Shown here piece by piece: positions 1 to 11,835 of a stretch of 64,000 nucleotides of DNA. The stretch lies in the NCBI RefSeq assembly GCF_017591425.1, contig NW_024465751.1, positions 9,486,001-9,550,000 of the forward strand, given 5' to 3'. How positions within the stretch are numbered: position 1 is the stretch's first letter; the number at the start of each line of letters is the position of its first letter. The notes below the pieces were generated by a model. The model was not told the origin of the DNA. It was given only the letters and a program-made list of their open reading frames with translations, and did not search any database. Position numbers and translations under genes: made by a program. This DNA comes from Ochotona curzoniae (Eukaryota > Chordata > Mammalia > Lagomorpha > Ochotonidae).

Positions 1-322
1 TTAGCCAGAATCCCACCGACAGGTTAAAAATAGAAGGTTTAAATGTGACATACTGCCATGGAGGCAAGACGGGTGGTTTCTACCTTTGTCCACAAAATGA
101 CTACTTTGTGAGAAAGGAGATTTTGTCTCTGCTGTTAGTTTTTTCCACTAAGTCTTGAGAAGCCGTATTTCAGTGGCAGGAATAAGGCATATTCTTTCCC
201 TAAAGAATATATTTGTCTGTAACAATGTGAAGAAGTTCAGTGTGGGGGGAGGGTTTGGGGGAATCCCAGAGCCTATGAAACTGTGTCATAAAATGAAATA
301 AATGCAATTTTAAAAAAAAGAA
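1..322 (+). mobile_element. L1 3' end with A-rich tail
   Basis: Ends in a purine/G-rich tract, then cccagagcctatgaaactgt and an A tail, the ending seen in lagomorph L1 3' UTRs and shared with the copy at 43120-43345. Only the last 150 bp are confident; the earlier part is diverged and runs off the window edge. Confidence 0.55.
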
Positions 323-424
323 TGTATTCGTCCCCTTTATTAAAGTTCATGCAAATCACACCCCACCCCAGGTTTAAAAAAGTCACTTGAAGACATGTGA
401 CTTTTGGCAATTTCTCTAATTATT

Positions 425-738
425 TGTTTATTATCTTGTTTCTTTGTATTTAAGGGAGAATGGCAGAGGCAAAGACAGAGAGATAAAGAGCTCTTACACC
501 TGCTGGTTCTCTCCCCAAATACTCGCAATTGCCAGGGCAAGGCCAGGACCAAATCCAGAGCCAGAAACTCCTTCAGAGTCTCTCCCATGGTGCCAGCCCA
601 TCATCTGCTGCTGCTCTGGTGCCTTAGCAGGAAGCTGGATCAGAAGCAGAGGCAGGAACTGATCCTAGCCACTCCAACAAGGAAGGCAAGGGCCCAAGAT
701 GCAGCTTGACCCGCTGCACCGCAACGGCAACCCCTGGC
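425..738 (-). mobile_element. CSINE, old copy
   Basis: Reverse-strand copy: T-rich tail side with a purine run, then ctgctggttctctcccc and the diverged head. About 20-25% diverged from the young copies. Confidence 0.75.
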
Positions 739-1040
739 AGCTTCTCTCAACAAGAAAATGTGGCCACACTCACCTGACATATACCACACTGCTGTACAGC
801 TTTTAGCTCTAAGCAGACCGTCCAACAGAAAAATGCTTTTCTCGTGTCTTCAGTCTCACAAAGTGATTGGAGAAATATTTTGTTTTCTGAAAAACATTTC
901 TTCTAACAATCCATGGGTAGTATTACACAGGAGTGGGGATCCATAACATTGAGTCTCCCAAACTTGTTGAGTCATAGCTTCATTACCACCTCCCGGAGCA
1001 GCATTCCATGAAAGCTCAATTTAGAAAATGTGAGTTAAAG
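739..1040. other. Unique intergenic stretch
   Basis: No gene, RNA or recognisable repeat seen. Short open frames across it have no family resemblance. Confidence 0.6.
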
Positions 1041-1357
1041 GACAGGGCTTTGGCACAATGGTTAAACTGCCACTCGGGATGCCCACTTTTCATATTGAAA
1101 TGCCTAGGTTCATGTCCCAGCTCCTGCTTTTGATTCTAGCTTCCTGCTAAGGCTCATCCTGGGAGGCAAACAATGATGGCTCCAGTGGCTGGGTCCCTGA
1201 CACTCACGTGGGAGATCCAGACTGAATTCCTGCCTCCTGCTTTGATCCAACCAAGCCCTGTCTGTTGTGAGCATTTGGGAAGTTAACTGTCAGATGGAAG
1301 AAATCTCTCCTTCTTCTCTCTCTCTCATTGTCTCTTCCTTTAAAATAATTTAAGAAC
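1041..1357 (+). mobile_element. CSINE, old copy
   Basis: Degraded head (ctttggcacaatggttaaac), CT-rich 3' region and short A tail. It is followed directly by another CSINE in the same direction. Confidence 0.75.
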
Positions 1358-1728
1358 AAGCGCTGGAGTTGTGTCATAAAAGATTAAGCCACCAGCTGTG
1401 GTGCTGGCCTCCTGTGCAGGTGCTGGCTTGTGTCCCAGGTGTTTCACTCTGATCCAGCTCCTTGCTTCTCTGCCTGGGAGGAGGAAGGCTTAAGTGCTGG
1501 GGTTCCTGCCCCCACAGGGGAGACCTGCAAGAAGCACCTGGCTCCTGGCTTTGGCCTGGCACAGCCCTTGCTGTTGCAGCCCTTTGGAGAATAAACCAGC
1601 AGATGGAAGATATCTCTCTCTCTCTCTCCATCTCTCCCTCCCTCTGTCCCTTCATGTGAATGTTTGCAAGTGTGTGTCACCTCTCTCTGTTAACTCTGTC
1701 TTTCAAATAGATAAATAAATCTTTGGGG
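1358..1728 (+). mobile_element. CSINE, old copy
   Basis: Head at 1358, ctggctttggcctggcacag in the middle, CT microsatellite at 1613-1632, tail aataaatcttt. It is the second of a head-to-tail pair. Confidence 0.8.
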
Positions 1729-2237
1729 GAAAATGAAAGAAATGTGAGTGACTACTACTATCATATTCTGTCTAGTTCCAGAATTATACGCGCTTAGGTC
1801 ACTGACAACTTCAGCTATCTGAGTCACAAGATAAAATTTGAAAACAAACAAGTACTGTCAACTCTGCAGGAATGCAGTAGGACCTGTTCTCTTTGTTGTT
1901 GAGAAACAAATAGAAGTTTCCTTTACAGGCATTTATCTCAGACTGCATGTTTTCATTGTGGCTTTTAATATTTATAAGGATGCATATGAAAATAAACACA
2001 GATGCATATGTTGGTACTCACATTAACATTTCCCAATTCTGTCTACTGAAAGAATGTGGTAGCAATGATACCTCTGGAACAACGAGCATACTCAGTGCCA
2101 TAATCTTGGCTTCCAAACCCATTCTCCAAAATAAGGAAGCAGAGATCTTTGGAGAAAAAGGGGTGAGCCTAGGGTTGAGGCAAAGAAAACACCGTACAAG
2201 TCTAGAATAAAAAGTATGCATCAAAAATGATAAGGCA
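1729..2237. other. Unique intergenic stretch
   Basis: AT-rich DNA with no recognisable gene or repeat; may hold very old L1 sequence. Confidence 0.5.
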
Positions 2238-2567
2238 TGGGTCCAGCGTGGTGGTTTAGTGGGTAAAATCTTTGCCTTGCATGTGTCAGGATCCCATATG
2301 GGTGCCAGTTCATATCCCGGCTGCTCCACTTCCCACCCAGCTCCCTTCTTCTGGCCTGGGAAAGCAGTCAAGGATGGCCCAAAGCCTTGGGACCTTGCAC
2401 CCACACGGGAGACCCAGAAGAAGCTCCTGGCTCCTGACTTCGGAATGGCTCAGCTCTGGCCATTGAAGCCACCTGGGTAGTGTACAAGCAGATGGAATAT
2501 CTTTTTCTCTGTCTCTCCTTTCTGTAAATCTGACTTTCCAATAAAAATAAATAAATATATTTTCAAC
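2238..2567 (+). mobile_element. CSINE, full length
   Basis: Head gtccagcgtggtggtttagt, intact middle and an aataaaaataaataaat tail. Confidence 0.9.
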
Positions 2568-2799
2568 AAATGATAGGGCATGTTAATAAAACATAGGGGC
2601 CAATCTGTTTAAGCTCCTGAACACGAAATTCAAGCAACAAAATAAGTACAGTATTAGATATATAACCCAGAAAATAAATATCCATAAGCCTATATAGATA
2701 GAAATACATAAATGAGGGAGAAGGGATACTTCTTCCTTATGAAAGAATGTTAATTAATAGAAAAAGAATGAAATAAACACAATATCACAAACAGGCAAA

Positions 2800-2945
2800 C
2801 ATCATGCCCCCATAGACCTAAGAACTACCCATAGGCCCCACCTCCTGACCATTTCATCGCCTCCCAAGAGCGCCACCCTGAGGACTAAACTTTAACTAAA
2901 CATGAGCCTCTAGGAGACATTCCACATCCAAACCTGAGCATTCCC
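2800..2945 (-). mobile_element. MaLR-type LTR fragment (MST/MLT1-like)
   Basis: ggccccacctcctgaccatt and the following stretch to ccaaacctgagca read like the 5' part of an MST/MLT1 LTR in reverse. Diverged. Confidence 0.5.
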
Positions 2946-3009
2946 AGACCTTGGTTAGACACAAAGGGAAGCTAGTAGAGGAATGGCAGGCATCATGCTA
3001 ACATCAAGG

Positions 3010-3530
3010 CACCAAGGTTAACAAACACGGTGATAAAAGACGTTGGATTGACTCTGCTGTACCTCCAAGTATGATGCACACAGAAGGACATATTACCTCT
3101 GGGGTATTTTTTTACCACAATCACATCACTTCAATTTAGTCAGGGAAAACAGACAAACCCAAACTGGGAAGCATTCTACAAAGTAACTGACCAGTCTCTT
3201 CAGAAGTGTTAAGATGGTAAAAGACAAGATGAAAACTACATTAGAGAAAACTAAGTTATTCTGCTCATAATGAAGTTCAGGAAAAAAATGCCCATCAGTG
3301 ATGGGGAAACTAGCAAATTCAAGTTAAGGTCTGTGAATCCTTTAGCAGTATGGGACAAAGTTAGTTTCCTGGGTTTGATCCTCACACTGTGGCTCTGTAA
3401 GATGTTAGCACTAGGGGAAGCTGTGTGGAATCTATGTTGGAATTCTCAGTACTATTATATACTATTTTTGAAATTCGCCATTCAGCCTAAAATTATCGAA
3501 CCTTTTCAACAGCAAATATGCTCATAAGCC
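3010..3530 (+). mobile_element. Ancient L1M-like 3' region
   Basis: Contains gcattctacaaagtaactga and, further on, tagtttcctgggtttgatc and tgtggctctgtaagatgtta, a series also found in order at 7500-7880. This matches a mammal-wide old L1 3' region recalled from other genomes. The family name is not certain. Confidence 0.5.
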
Positions 3531-3614
3531 AGCTATTTCTAATTACGTTTCCAAATATCTTAATGATATCAATAACACAAGTAGCAATAATAATAATCTG
3601 ATGTTTTTAGAAAT

Positions 3615-3775
3615 TTTCTCTCCTTGACTACTAATAATGCACCAGGGACTAGGCTTGGAGTTTATATGTGTTTTTCCCATTAACCTCCATAATCTCAAGG
3701 TCACAGTTAAGCAACACAAACAAGGCAATGTTTCTAGAAAGTAGCAGAGCTATGATGTCAACTTTTATTATTATA
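3615..3775 (+). repeat. MIR element
   Basis: Order typical of MIR: gcaccagggactaggcttgg, ttaacctccataatctcaag, aaggtcacagttaa and agtagcagagctatgatg. Confidence 0.65.
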
Positions 3776-4198
3776 ACCTAGCAGAGAAGACACAAGTAAA
3801 CTGCTGCTTGAACGAGACCAAACAGCAGCCTAAAATTATGGGTAGTTCAGACTATCTGTGCTACTTTACTTCTCTCTCCTCATCTGTTTATGCTTTTGAG
3901 GTCATAGAACAATAACATAGACATTGAAAACTAGACATTATACAATACCTTAGGTAAGTAATGTACCTCTTACCGCCTGAAGCATTTCCTTTCTTTAAAA
4001 ATCCCTTTGGAGTATATCCCCAAGCATTTGCTCACGCAGTGATTTGATTTAATACACAGTTACCAAAGGAGGTTGGTTTCATTTTGCAAAAACCAGAAAA
4101 TGTATTCAGGCATTCAGAGGCTTTCTCCCAGCACCTCTTGCCATCTCCCATTCCCAAGAGGAGATAGCTTTGGCTTCTATCTCTCTCTCTCTCTTTCT
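3776..4198. other. Unique intergenic stretch
   Basis: No gene or repeat recognised except a CT run at about 4180-4200 that abuts the next SINE. Confidence 0.55.
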
Positions 4199-4523
4199 TT
4201 TTTAAGATTTTTTTTTATTGAAAAGTCAGGTTTACAAAGAAAAGGAGGGACAAAGAAAAAGATCTTCCATCCACTGGTTCACTCCCCAAATGGCTACAAT
4301 GGCCAGAGCTGAGTTTATCTGAAGCCAGGAGCTAGGAGCTTCTTCCGGGTCTCCCACGTGATTGCAGGGTCCCAAGGCTTTGGGCTGTCCTCAACTGCTC
4401 TTCCAGGTCAAAGCCAGGGAGTTGGATGAGAAGTGGTACAGCCAGAACACGAACCGGTGCCCATATGGGATCCCTGTGCTTAAAGGGGTCGGTTTAGCCA
4501 GTTGAGCCATGGCACCATGCCCA
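4199..4523 (-). mobile_element. CSINE, full length
   Basis: T-rich tail, ccactggttcactccccaa, gggtcccaaggctttgggc and a head ending gccatggcaccatgcccagc. Confidence 0.9.
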
Positions 4524-4776
4524 GCTTTGACGATTTCTACCCATGGTAGTGGAAGTGCACTGACACCTGCCCAGTACATGTTACAGTAATAAGATTAATA
4601 ATCAAAGGCAAGTGGTGATGGCCAGGCCTAGGCAGAGAGAAGAAGGAAGACCTCAGGCCTTGGCTAAGAGCACGCTGCAAGCCCAGCTCAGCTGCTCTCA
4701 CTGTACTCTGGGGAAGGCATCTCTCTGCCTCTTGCCCCTCCACAGGAAAAAAAAAAAAAAAAAAAAACCTTCAGTA

Positions 4777-5168
4777 GGTACAGTGAGATGAATAGTGTTC
4801 CCCTAATGTATGTCCATCCAGAATCTCAGATCATGTCCTCACTGGAAAAGAGGATCTTTGCAGGTGCAATCAATTTCAGATGTGGGTAGACTGAATCCAG
4901 CAACAGGTGTCCTTACAGAGAGACCATGTACATGGAGCTAGATTACAAGATCCGGTTGCAAGGCAGGAACCTAATGACTCCTAGGAACTTTTGGAAGCTG
5001 AGAGAGGCAAGCAAGGGTTTGTCTCTGGAGACTTTGATGGGAGTACCTGGATTTCAGACCTGTGCCTTCCAGAACTTTGAGAACATTTGTCTATTGTTTT
5101 GCACCAGGAAGTCTCTGGTTATTTGCCATGGCAACCCTAGGAAACGGAGTGAGCCATACAGGAAGTAA
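4777..5168 (+). mobile_element. MLT1-type MaLR LTR
   Basis: Shows the family order: gaatagtgttcccctaatgt, gaggatctttgcaggtgc, ggtgtccttacagagaga, gatttcagacctgtgccttcc, and an end in ctaggaaacg. It is an old solitary LTR. Confidence 0.7.
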
Positions 5169-5490
5169 TGCATGTCAAGCACCTAGCAGAGGGTAATTAT
5201 GATTCCATGAGCCACCTCGCCCACCTGGATTTACAAAGGAAGAAGACCGAGGGAGGCCACGATCAAGTGCATGTTGTTTAGCTATGGGTGGTCTTTTAGC
5301 ACTAACTGGCACTTTCTCCCTGCCTTTTCCCCACGTGTCCTACCTTAAGTCACTACACAGTTACCACGAAACCTAAAATTCTGGAAAGTAGTTTTAACTA
5401 CCATGAAGAGAGGGATGTGGTTAAAACTTCTATCAAACCACAGTGCAACACAATAGCTAGGGACTTGAACTTTCTTCTGCCTCATCACAT
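5169..5490. other. Unique intergenic stretch
   Basis: Nothing recognised beyond ordinary non-coding DNA. Confidence 0.5.
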
Positions 5491-5990
5491 GGCAAATGCT
5501 CTCCAGGAGTGATGGCTTCTGTTACAGCTTGCATCATGTCCCCCAACAATATGATCTGAAATGTGATGGTTACTGTTGTTTGTCAATGACTGGACCACAA
5601 GCCGCCCAGATTGGGGGAAGTAATGTTCTGGGGAGTCTGAGGGTGTTTCTGGATGAGGTTCATGTCTCAGTGACTCCGCGGAGGGAGGCAGGCAGTTCAC
5701 CCTCCCAGATGTAGGTAAGCCCCATCCAATCAGTTGACAGCCTGAGGAGACCTCCGGCTGATTCCCCAGAGCACAGGAATTCTTCCCACCTGGCTACTTC
5801 AGGTGTGCGGCTGATTAGACTCCATCTCTGCCCTTCCTCCTGCATCCTTGGCCCTCTTCTCTGACCTGATGGGTTGACTCCCAAAGCCTGCGTCATCCAG
5901 GCACCCTCATCCCTGGCTTCCTGTTGGATCCGGCCAAGGGAATAAAGCAACTGGAAACTGGAGGACAGGAGACGTGACCCTGGGTGTTTC
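5491..5990 (+). repeat. Ancient interspersed repeat, family not named
   Basis: gtgtttctggatgaggttca, then caccctcccagatgtaggta and agccccatccaatcagttga resemble a mammal-wide repeat that I recall but cannot name with certainty. Includes short polypyrimidine tracts. Confidence 0.4.
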
Positions 5991-6229
5991 TCTCTTCCTG
6001 TGTCTGTTTCACCAGTTCTTCCTCTCTCTACCACTGTAGCTCACATTGGGCCCCATCCGTGCCTCCATGTGACATCTCCAGTTCTCTGTGAGCTCCGGGC
6101 TACAGTTTCTCTGCTGTGCTCCTTCATCACCCCCGTTGTTTGCTGCTATTGCTTGAACATGCTTTGGCTCCCACACTCCTGTATTTTAGGTCCCGACACC
6201 TTAAGTTCATTGTATTAGGGTAGAAACTT

Positions 6230-6393
6230 CTGAATAGAAACATTTGTGTTCCCCTAAAATTCTTAGGTTGAAGCCCTAAACCCCAACATGATTATTCTGT
6301 GGGAGGCAGTCTTTGGAAGTGATTAAGTCATGAGGGTGGCACCCCCATTCCTGTCATGAGAAGAGAAGATGTGGGCAGGCACTGCAGCACTTG
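6230..6393 (+). mobile_element. MaLR LTR, left part (interrupted)
   Basis: gttgaagccctaaaccccaa and agggtggcacccccattcct fit an MST/MLT1 LTR. A CSINE interrupts it; the right part resumes at 6716. Confidence 0.65.
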
Positions 6394-6715
6394 GGGGCCT
6401 GGCATGTGGTACAGTGGTTAAGCCACTTTGGGGACACCCACATCCTGTATTGGAGTGCTAGTTCAAATCCAGGCTCTTCTGACTCCTGATTCAACTTCCT
6501 GCTATTGCACATCCCAGGAAAACAAGCAGGTGCTTTAGCATTTGGGTGCCTGACAGCCACACAGGAAACCCAGACTGAGTTCTACATTTGGGTTTCAGCC
6601 TAGCCCTCCCCAGTTATTGCACATTTTAGGGAAATACATCAATGCATGTTAAGCTTTTTCCCTATATATCTATCACCATCTGCTTTTCAAATAAAAAAAA
6701 AAACTTTAAAAAATA
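6394..6715 (+). mobile_element. CSINE inserted in a MaLR LTR
   Basis: Old CSINE subtype (gtggtacagtggttaagcca) with an A-rich tail, lying inside a MaLR LTR, so it is the younger of the two. Confidence 0.8.
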
Positions 6716-6932
6716 ACAAAGAAGAGACTACAGAACGCAGTCTCTGCTGAGTCAGGAGTCAGGTGACCATCCACAAGCCAGCCAGGAGCCCTCAGCAGGA
6801 ACCAAACAGGCAAGCACCTTGAGCTTGACCTTTTCAGCTTCCTAAACTGTGAGAAATAAATGCTAATCATTTAAGCCACCTGGTCTGTGATATCTTGTTT
6901 TAGCAACTCAAGATGACTAAGACACTGCCCCA
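6716..6932 (+). mobile_element. MaLR LTR, right part
   Basis: cttgaccttttcagcttcct, actgtgagaaataaatgct and ccacctggtctgtgatatct are the usual 3' end of MST/MLT1 LTRs. Confidence 0.7.
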
Positions 6933-7279
6933 TCTGGATAAATAGTTCCTTCATTAAATCTTCTTCAAAATCCTAGCCACGTGTGCCTGAGGTTTCTTTC
7001 CAAGATTGACTAACACAGTAGTCATGTTAGAAAACCAAACAGATATAAAACTGGCCGAGGCTGAACTAGGTCGGAGTGACTTCTGCTGTAGAGGTTCTTT
7101 CTGGGAAACAGATGCTTAGCCGCAGTAGCCAGTCAGTTTGTGAGCTGCGGGTGGCTATTAGGATGGTCCACTAATCCAAAAAGCTCCCCTTCATATTATT
7201 TTATTTACCAAATACACTGAAGAAGTGCTTTAACACTGGGCTCTGGGAAAAACCACAAAAGAGTGCATTAAAAAAAGAT
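6933..7279. other. Unique intergenic stretch
   Basis: No gene or repeat recognised. Confidence 0.5.
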
Positions 7280-7492
7280 TGGACTAGGGCAGGCATCTGG
7301 CCTCATAATTTTGAGGCCAGTGAAGATCCCTGCACCCCACATCACACGGGGGACTTGAGCAGAGTTCCCAGTTCTCTGTTTCAGCACAGCCATTGCAGGC
7401 ATCTGGAGATTAAACCAAACAACTGGGAACTCGTGCTCGCTCATTCGCCCACTTGCGCACATGCTCGCTCACTCCACTCAAAAAAAGCAAAG
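7280..7492 (+). mobile_element. CSINE fragment, old
   Basis: Head and centre deleted; remains of the 3' half (cacacgggggacttgagcag, cagccattgcaggcatctgg) and a CT/CG-rich end. Confidence 0.5.
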
Positions 7493-7880
7493 AATGGATC
7501 CAATATTCTACAAATTACATGTCTAATTCTTCTCAAAACTGTCAAGGTGATGAAAAACAGAGATTAAAAAGCCAACACAGATAATGCAAGACTAAAGAAA
7601 CACGGTAACTCAATGCAATGTGGTGTCCTCAGTGAGGTCATGGAACAGAGAAAGGACATTAGTGGGAAATCTGGTGAAATTCAAATAAAGTCTGGATTCT
7701 GGTTAATAGTAAAGTACCAGTGTGGGTTTCTCGGTTTTCTTAAAGTACACTCTGTAATGGTACTTAATAAAATGAGTATTATTATAATAATATAAGATGT
7801 TAACATTAAGGGAGACAGAAACTGGGTGAAGGGTATGTGAGAACTCTGCAACTTATCAGTAAATTCAAGGTTTTCCAGAG
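7493..7880 (+). mobile_element. Ancient L1M-like 3' region, second copy
   Basis: ccaatattctacaaattac, caaaactgtcaaggtgatga, ctgggtgaagggtatgtgag and gcaacttatcagtaaattc follow the same order as the old L1 3' region at 3010-3530. Confidence 0.55.
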
Positions 7881-8149
7881 TCAAATTTTTACATATTTAA
7901 ATAGACTGAATCTACCACTTATGGGGCAAGGACTCATACCAGTTAAGTTTCTTAACTTCACCATTAATGATTTGCTTGAAACAGCGAGGGTCACCAAGGT
8001 TGTATAAATCTAATATGCCTCTCCCGCAGTATTGAAAGCTCTTCACCACACGGTTGACTTGTGCATTCCATATCAGACACACATCCCTGCAGCAGCACGG
8101 AGAAATGCAACACCCAGCCCAGTAACTACAAGACAGGGCAGCGTGCGGG

Positions 8150-8249
8150 CCCACATGTGGCCACTGTGCAGCCCCAGCACGCGGGCCAGTGGACGCCTTC
8201 TCCAAATGCAAGGTGAGTATTTAGCCACTAGGCTATCACACCAGGCCCA
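8150..8249 (-). mobile_element. CSINE fragment, head only
   Basis: gccactaggctatcacacca followed by ggccc is the SINE head in reverse; the rest is too diverged to place. Confidence 0.5.
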
Positions 8250-8456
8250 GGTTTCTCTTCTTAGAGGACTATAATCCTCATCCATATCTAATTACCTCCC
8301 CAAAAGGCCCTAGCTTCAAATACTATCACAATAAGGGAGAAATGAACTTTGAACTCACAGCATGTCTCTCTGAACCAGAGGAAAGGGAAGGATAGGTAGT
8401 GCACTTTCAATGGATGCTGCTGACAGAAAACGAGACTTGACACAGAAATACATGTA

Positions 8457-8787
8457 GGGCCAGTGCAATGGCTCAACTGGCTAGTCCTCTGCTCGCATGC
8501 ACTGACATTCCATATGGGCACCAGTTCATGTCTCAGATGCTCACTTCCATCCAGCTCCCTGCTTATGACCTTGGAAAGCAGTAGAGAATGACCCAAAGCC
8601 TTGGGACCCTGCATCTGCATGGGAAACCAGGAAAAAGCTTCTGGCTCCTGGCTTCAGATTGGCTCAGCTCTGGCAGTTGTGACCATTTGGGGAGTGAACC
8701 AGCAGATAGAAGATCTTTCTCTCTGCCTCTTCTTCTCTCTGTAAATCTGACTTTCCAACAAAAATAAATAAATCTTTTCTTAAAAAT
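8457..8787 (+). mobile_element. CSINE, full length
   Basis: gggccagtgcaatggctcaa head, standard middle, and aataaataaatcttttct tail. Confidence 0.9.
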
Positions 8788-9320
8788 AAGACATACACAG
8801 AGCAGACAGTTGTCCTACGCCTGTATTCCCTTGACTTGCTAGTACCCAGAACAACAGAGATACTCAACCACTCGACTGATGGCCGAACCAATTTGTCCAT
8901 CAACTGCTGCCTTCTCACGTGGACAGTAACTCAGCAAGAGATTTTACTAGTCCCCAGGAAACTGACTCAAAGTCTTATCACACTCTAGTGTTTTTGCTTT
9001 GACCTCTCCCCTCACTCACAAGGTCATTATATGCTCCCAAACCTATCCTTCAAAAACAAAAATTCAGTGACTTGGTGAAACTGTACCATCCACTTACAAA
9101 AAAAAAAAAAAACAGCATTAGAAGAAAGAAAACAATACAAAAGAACAAGTTCATACAATTATTGGATTCTCTGGCTGCAGGGTATGTGTGAACTATATGG
9201 AAATACGGAAATATTCTTTTATAGAATGAATAATCCAGCTTAGTCCATTTCTTTAAACTTGACCAAAATTGTTCCTTCTAGAGGCTAAAGATCATTTAAA
9301 AAAAAAAAAAAACATGTTTC
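8788..9320. other. Unique intergenic stretch with an A run
   Basis: A-rich tract at 9098-9112; otherwise nothing recognised. Confidence 0.5.
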
Positions 9321-10600
9321 CCACAATGATTTTTTTGATATGACACCAAAAGCACAGGAAGCAACAACAAAATAAACAAATGAAAATTTTAAAACTTGTG
9401 TGGGGCTGGCATTGCAGTATAGCCTATAACACCTGCATCCCATATGGCCACTAATTCTTTTGCCAACTGCTTCATTTCCCATCCAGCTCCATGCTAATAC
9501 ACTGGAAAGGCAGCAGAGAATGGCCCAAGTACTGGGAACCCTACTGCTCATGTGGGACACCCAGATGAAGTTCCTGGTTCCACCAAATAAATAAATCTTT
9601 TAAGAAAAAAAAAAGGAAGGAACTTTTTGGGCACCAAAGGACACAATTAACAGAGTCAAAAGGCTACTCATAGAGCAGGAGAAAATGTTTTCATACCATA
9701 ATGTTCAGAATATGTAAAGTCCTTTGATTCAACAATAAAAAAAATCGAATCACCCAGTTTAAAAATGGGCAAATAACTTGAGTAGGTATTTCTCCAGGAT
9801 GATATGCAAATAGTCAATAAGCTCATGAAAAAATACTTAACAGCAATCAGCAGAGAAATGCAAGTCAAAACTACAGTGAGATGTCAGCTCAGACTCATTA
9901 AGACAGCTCTTAGCAGAGGGAAGAAAGAAAAAAGGGAGGGAGAAGAAGGATGGACTACGAAACACTGTAACAAAAGGAAGACAAGAAAGCTGTGAGAATG
10001 TATCAGAAGCCTGCTGTGTGGGAACAGCAGCCTGAACAAACACAATGGGAGTTCCTTAAAGAAAGTTTAAAGTGGAACTACCATATGATTCAATAATTCC
10101 AGTCCTCAGTGTAAAACAATTTGAAGGCAAGCTCTTAAAGCAGTACCAGCATGCACACACTCCTTGCAGCATCACCCACAATGGCCAAAAGGCAGAAGCA
10201 GCCCTTATGTGCTTAGATGCAAATAGATAACAAAATGGCTGGATTTGCAGATGATGGAATACTACGCAGCCTCACAAAGGCAGGACATGCCTTCATTCAC
10301 AGCAGCATGAACTCATCCAGCCACAGAGAGACAAGCGCTGTGGGCACCCACGTCTATGAGACAGCTTAAGGAGTGAGCAGAAACAGAGGCAGAATGGCAG
10401 AGGGCCAGGGGGAGGAAGGGAAATGGAGAGGCAACTGATGGGTACAAAGCTCCATTTTTGCAAGATGAAAAATTCCGGGGGTGTGTCTCACAGTAACATG
10501 GAATACAGAACGCTACTGAAGTGTACACTCACAAATGGCTAGCACGATAAATTCAGTATCGTATGTCTCTTACTACAATTAAATGAATAAATAAAATTTT
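9321..10600 (+). mobile_element. Old L1 (L1M-like) ORF2 end and 3' UTR, interrupted by a SINE
   Basis: tgatatgacaccaaaagcac, aaaaatgggcaaataacttg, gcagagaaatgcaagtcaaa and gtggaactaccatatgattc are in the order of the L1 ORF2 3' part, followed by an L1M-type 3' UTR. Stops and frameshifts fill the reading frame, so it is dead. A CSINE at 9404-9614 splits it. Confidence 0.75.
9404..9614 (+). mobile_element. CSINE with internal deletion
   Basis: Head gtatagcctataacacctgc and the middle are present, but the 3' region between gttcctggttcc and the aaataaataaatctttt tail is lost. It lies inside the L1. Confidence 0.8.
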
Positions 10601-10682
10601 AAATCCACTGATGAGGATTTAATAAGATAGTTCCAACTCCACTGCCCTCTTTGGGCCAGAGACAAAATTTCTATCTTCTTCT

Positions 10683-10989
10683 TGCTTTCTTAAGATGTAT
10701 TTTACTTATCTGAAAGGCAGAATTACAGAGAGAAGAGAAAGGAAAGAGACATTCCATCTTCTGATTCAATCCCCAAATGCAGGCTGGGGCTGGGACTAGG
10801 GCTGGGCCAGGCCAAAGCCAGGATTCTCTTCTGGGTCTCCCACGTGGCTGCAGGGGCCCAAACACTCGGGCTATCTTTCCTAGTTACATTAGCTAGATCA
10901 GAAATGAAGCAACCAGAATAATAAATGATGCCCAGATGGGATAGCAGCACCACAGATGGCAGCTTTGTCCGCTATGCAACAACTCTGGT
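10683..10989 (-). mobile_element. CSINE, old copy
   Basis: Reverse copy with tcttctgattcaatcccca, gggtctcccacgtggctgc and a diverged head. Confidence 0.8.
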
Positions 10990-11144
10990 CCTACTTTCCT
11001 TCCCTGAAGACAAATCATACAGGATATGATACACTTATAACTGATCCAGGACAACTGGAGCTAACTCCAGGAGCTGGATACGAACGGCCAGTGACTGATT
11101 TATTACTTCACACGCTCAACATCATTCCATATTCTAGATAAAAA

Positions 11145-11456
11145 TGCCAAGTGCAGAAGCCTAGTGGCTAAAGTCCTCGCATTGCACACGCTGGGATCCC
11201 ATATGGGCACCGGTTCTAACCCCAGTTGCCCTGCTTCCCATCCAGCTCTCTGCCTGTGGCCTGGGAAATCAGTCAAGGACAGACCAAGACCTTGGGACCC
11301 TACACCTACATGGGAGAGCCAGAAGAGGCTCCTGGCTCCTGGCTTCAGATCAGCTCAGCTATGGCAGTTGTGGCCACTAGGGGAGTAAATAAATGGATAG
11401 AAGATCTTTCTCTCTGTATATGCTTCTAAACAAACAAAAAAAAATCTTTTAAAAAA
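11145..11456 (+). mobile_element. CSINE, full length
   Basis: agcctagtggctaaagtcct head (young subtype) with gatcccatatgggcaccggt; A tail with ctaaacaaac changes. Confidence 0.9.
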
Positions 11457-11594
11457 ATGTCAAGTTCTAAAATACTTAATGTAAAAATTACCATATTAAT
11501 GAAAGCACTCTAAAACTGTTGCAAACATCAAAACAGCATGTAAACTTTAGTACATTAACAACGTGGTAATAGCATCATTTGCCATTAAAAAGAA

Positions 11595-11835
11595 GAAGAA
11601 ATATTCATACGGTATTTGGTGAGAAAGGAACTTGGCACAAATCTTAAGAACAGCAATTCGGCAATATGTTTCTAGAGCCATTAAAAAGTCCATGTGCTTT
11701 GACCTATTAATCCAATTCCAAGAATCTGTTCTAAGGACATCCATAAAAGAAAAAAGTTTATGTATAGAAGATGTTTATTCCAAGTTATTTATGTAACTGC
11801 TATGTTGACATAATCAAAACACGACTTTATCATGC
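11595..11835 (+). mobile_element. Old L1 ORF2 fragment
   Basis: cggcaatatgtttctagagc, cctattaatccaattccaag and gtttattccaagttatttat match the order of the distal part of old L1 ORF2. Confidence 0.5.
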
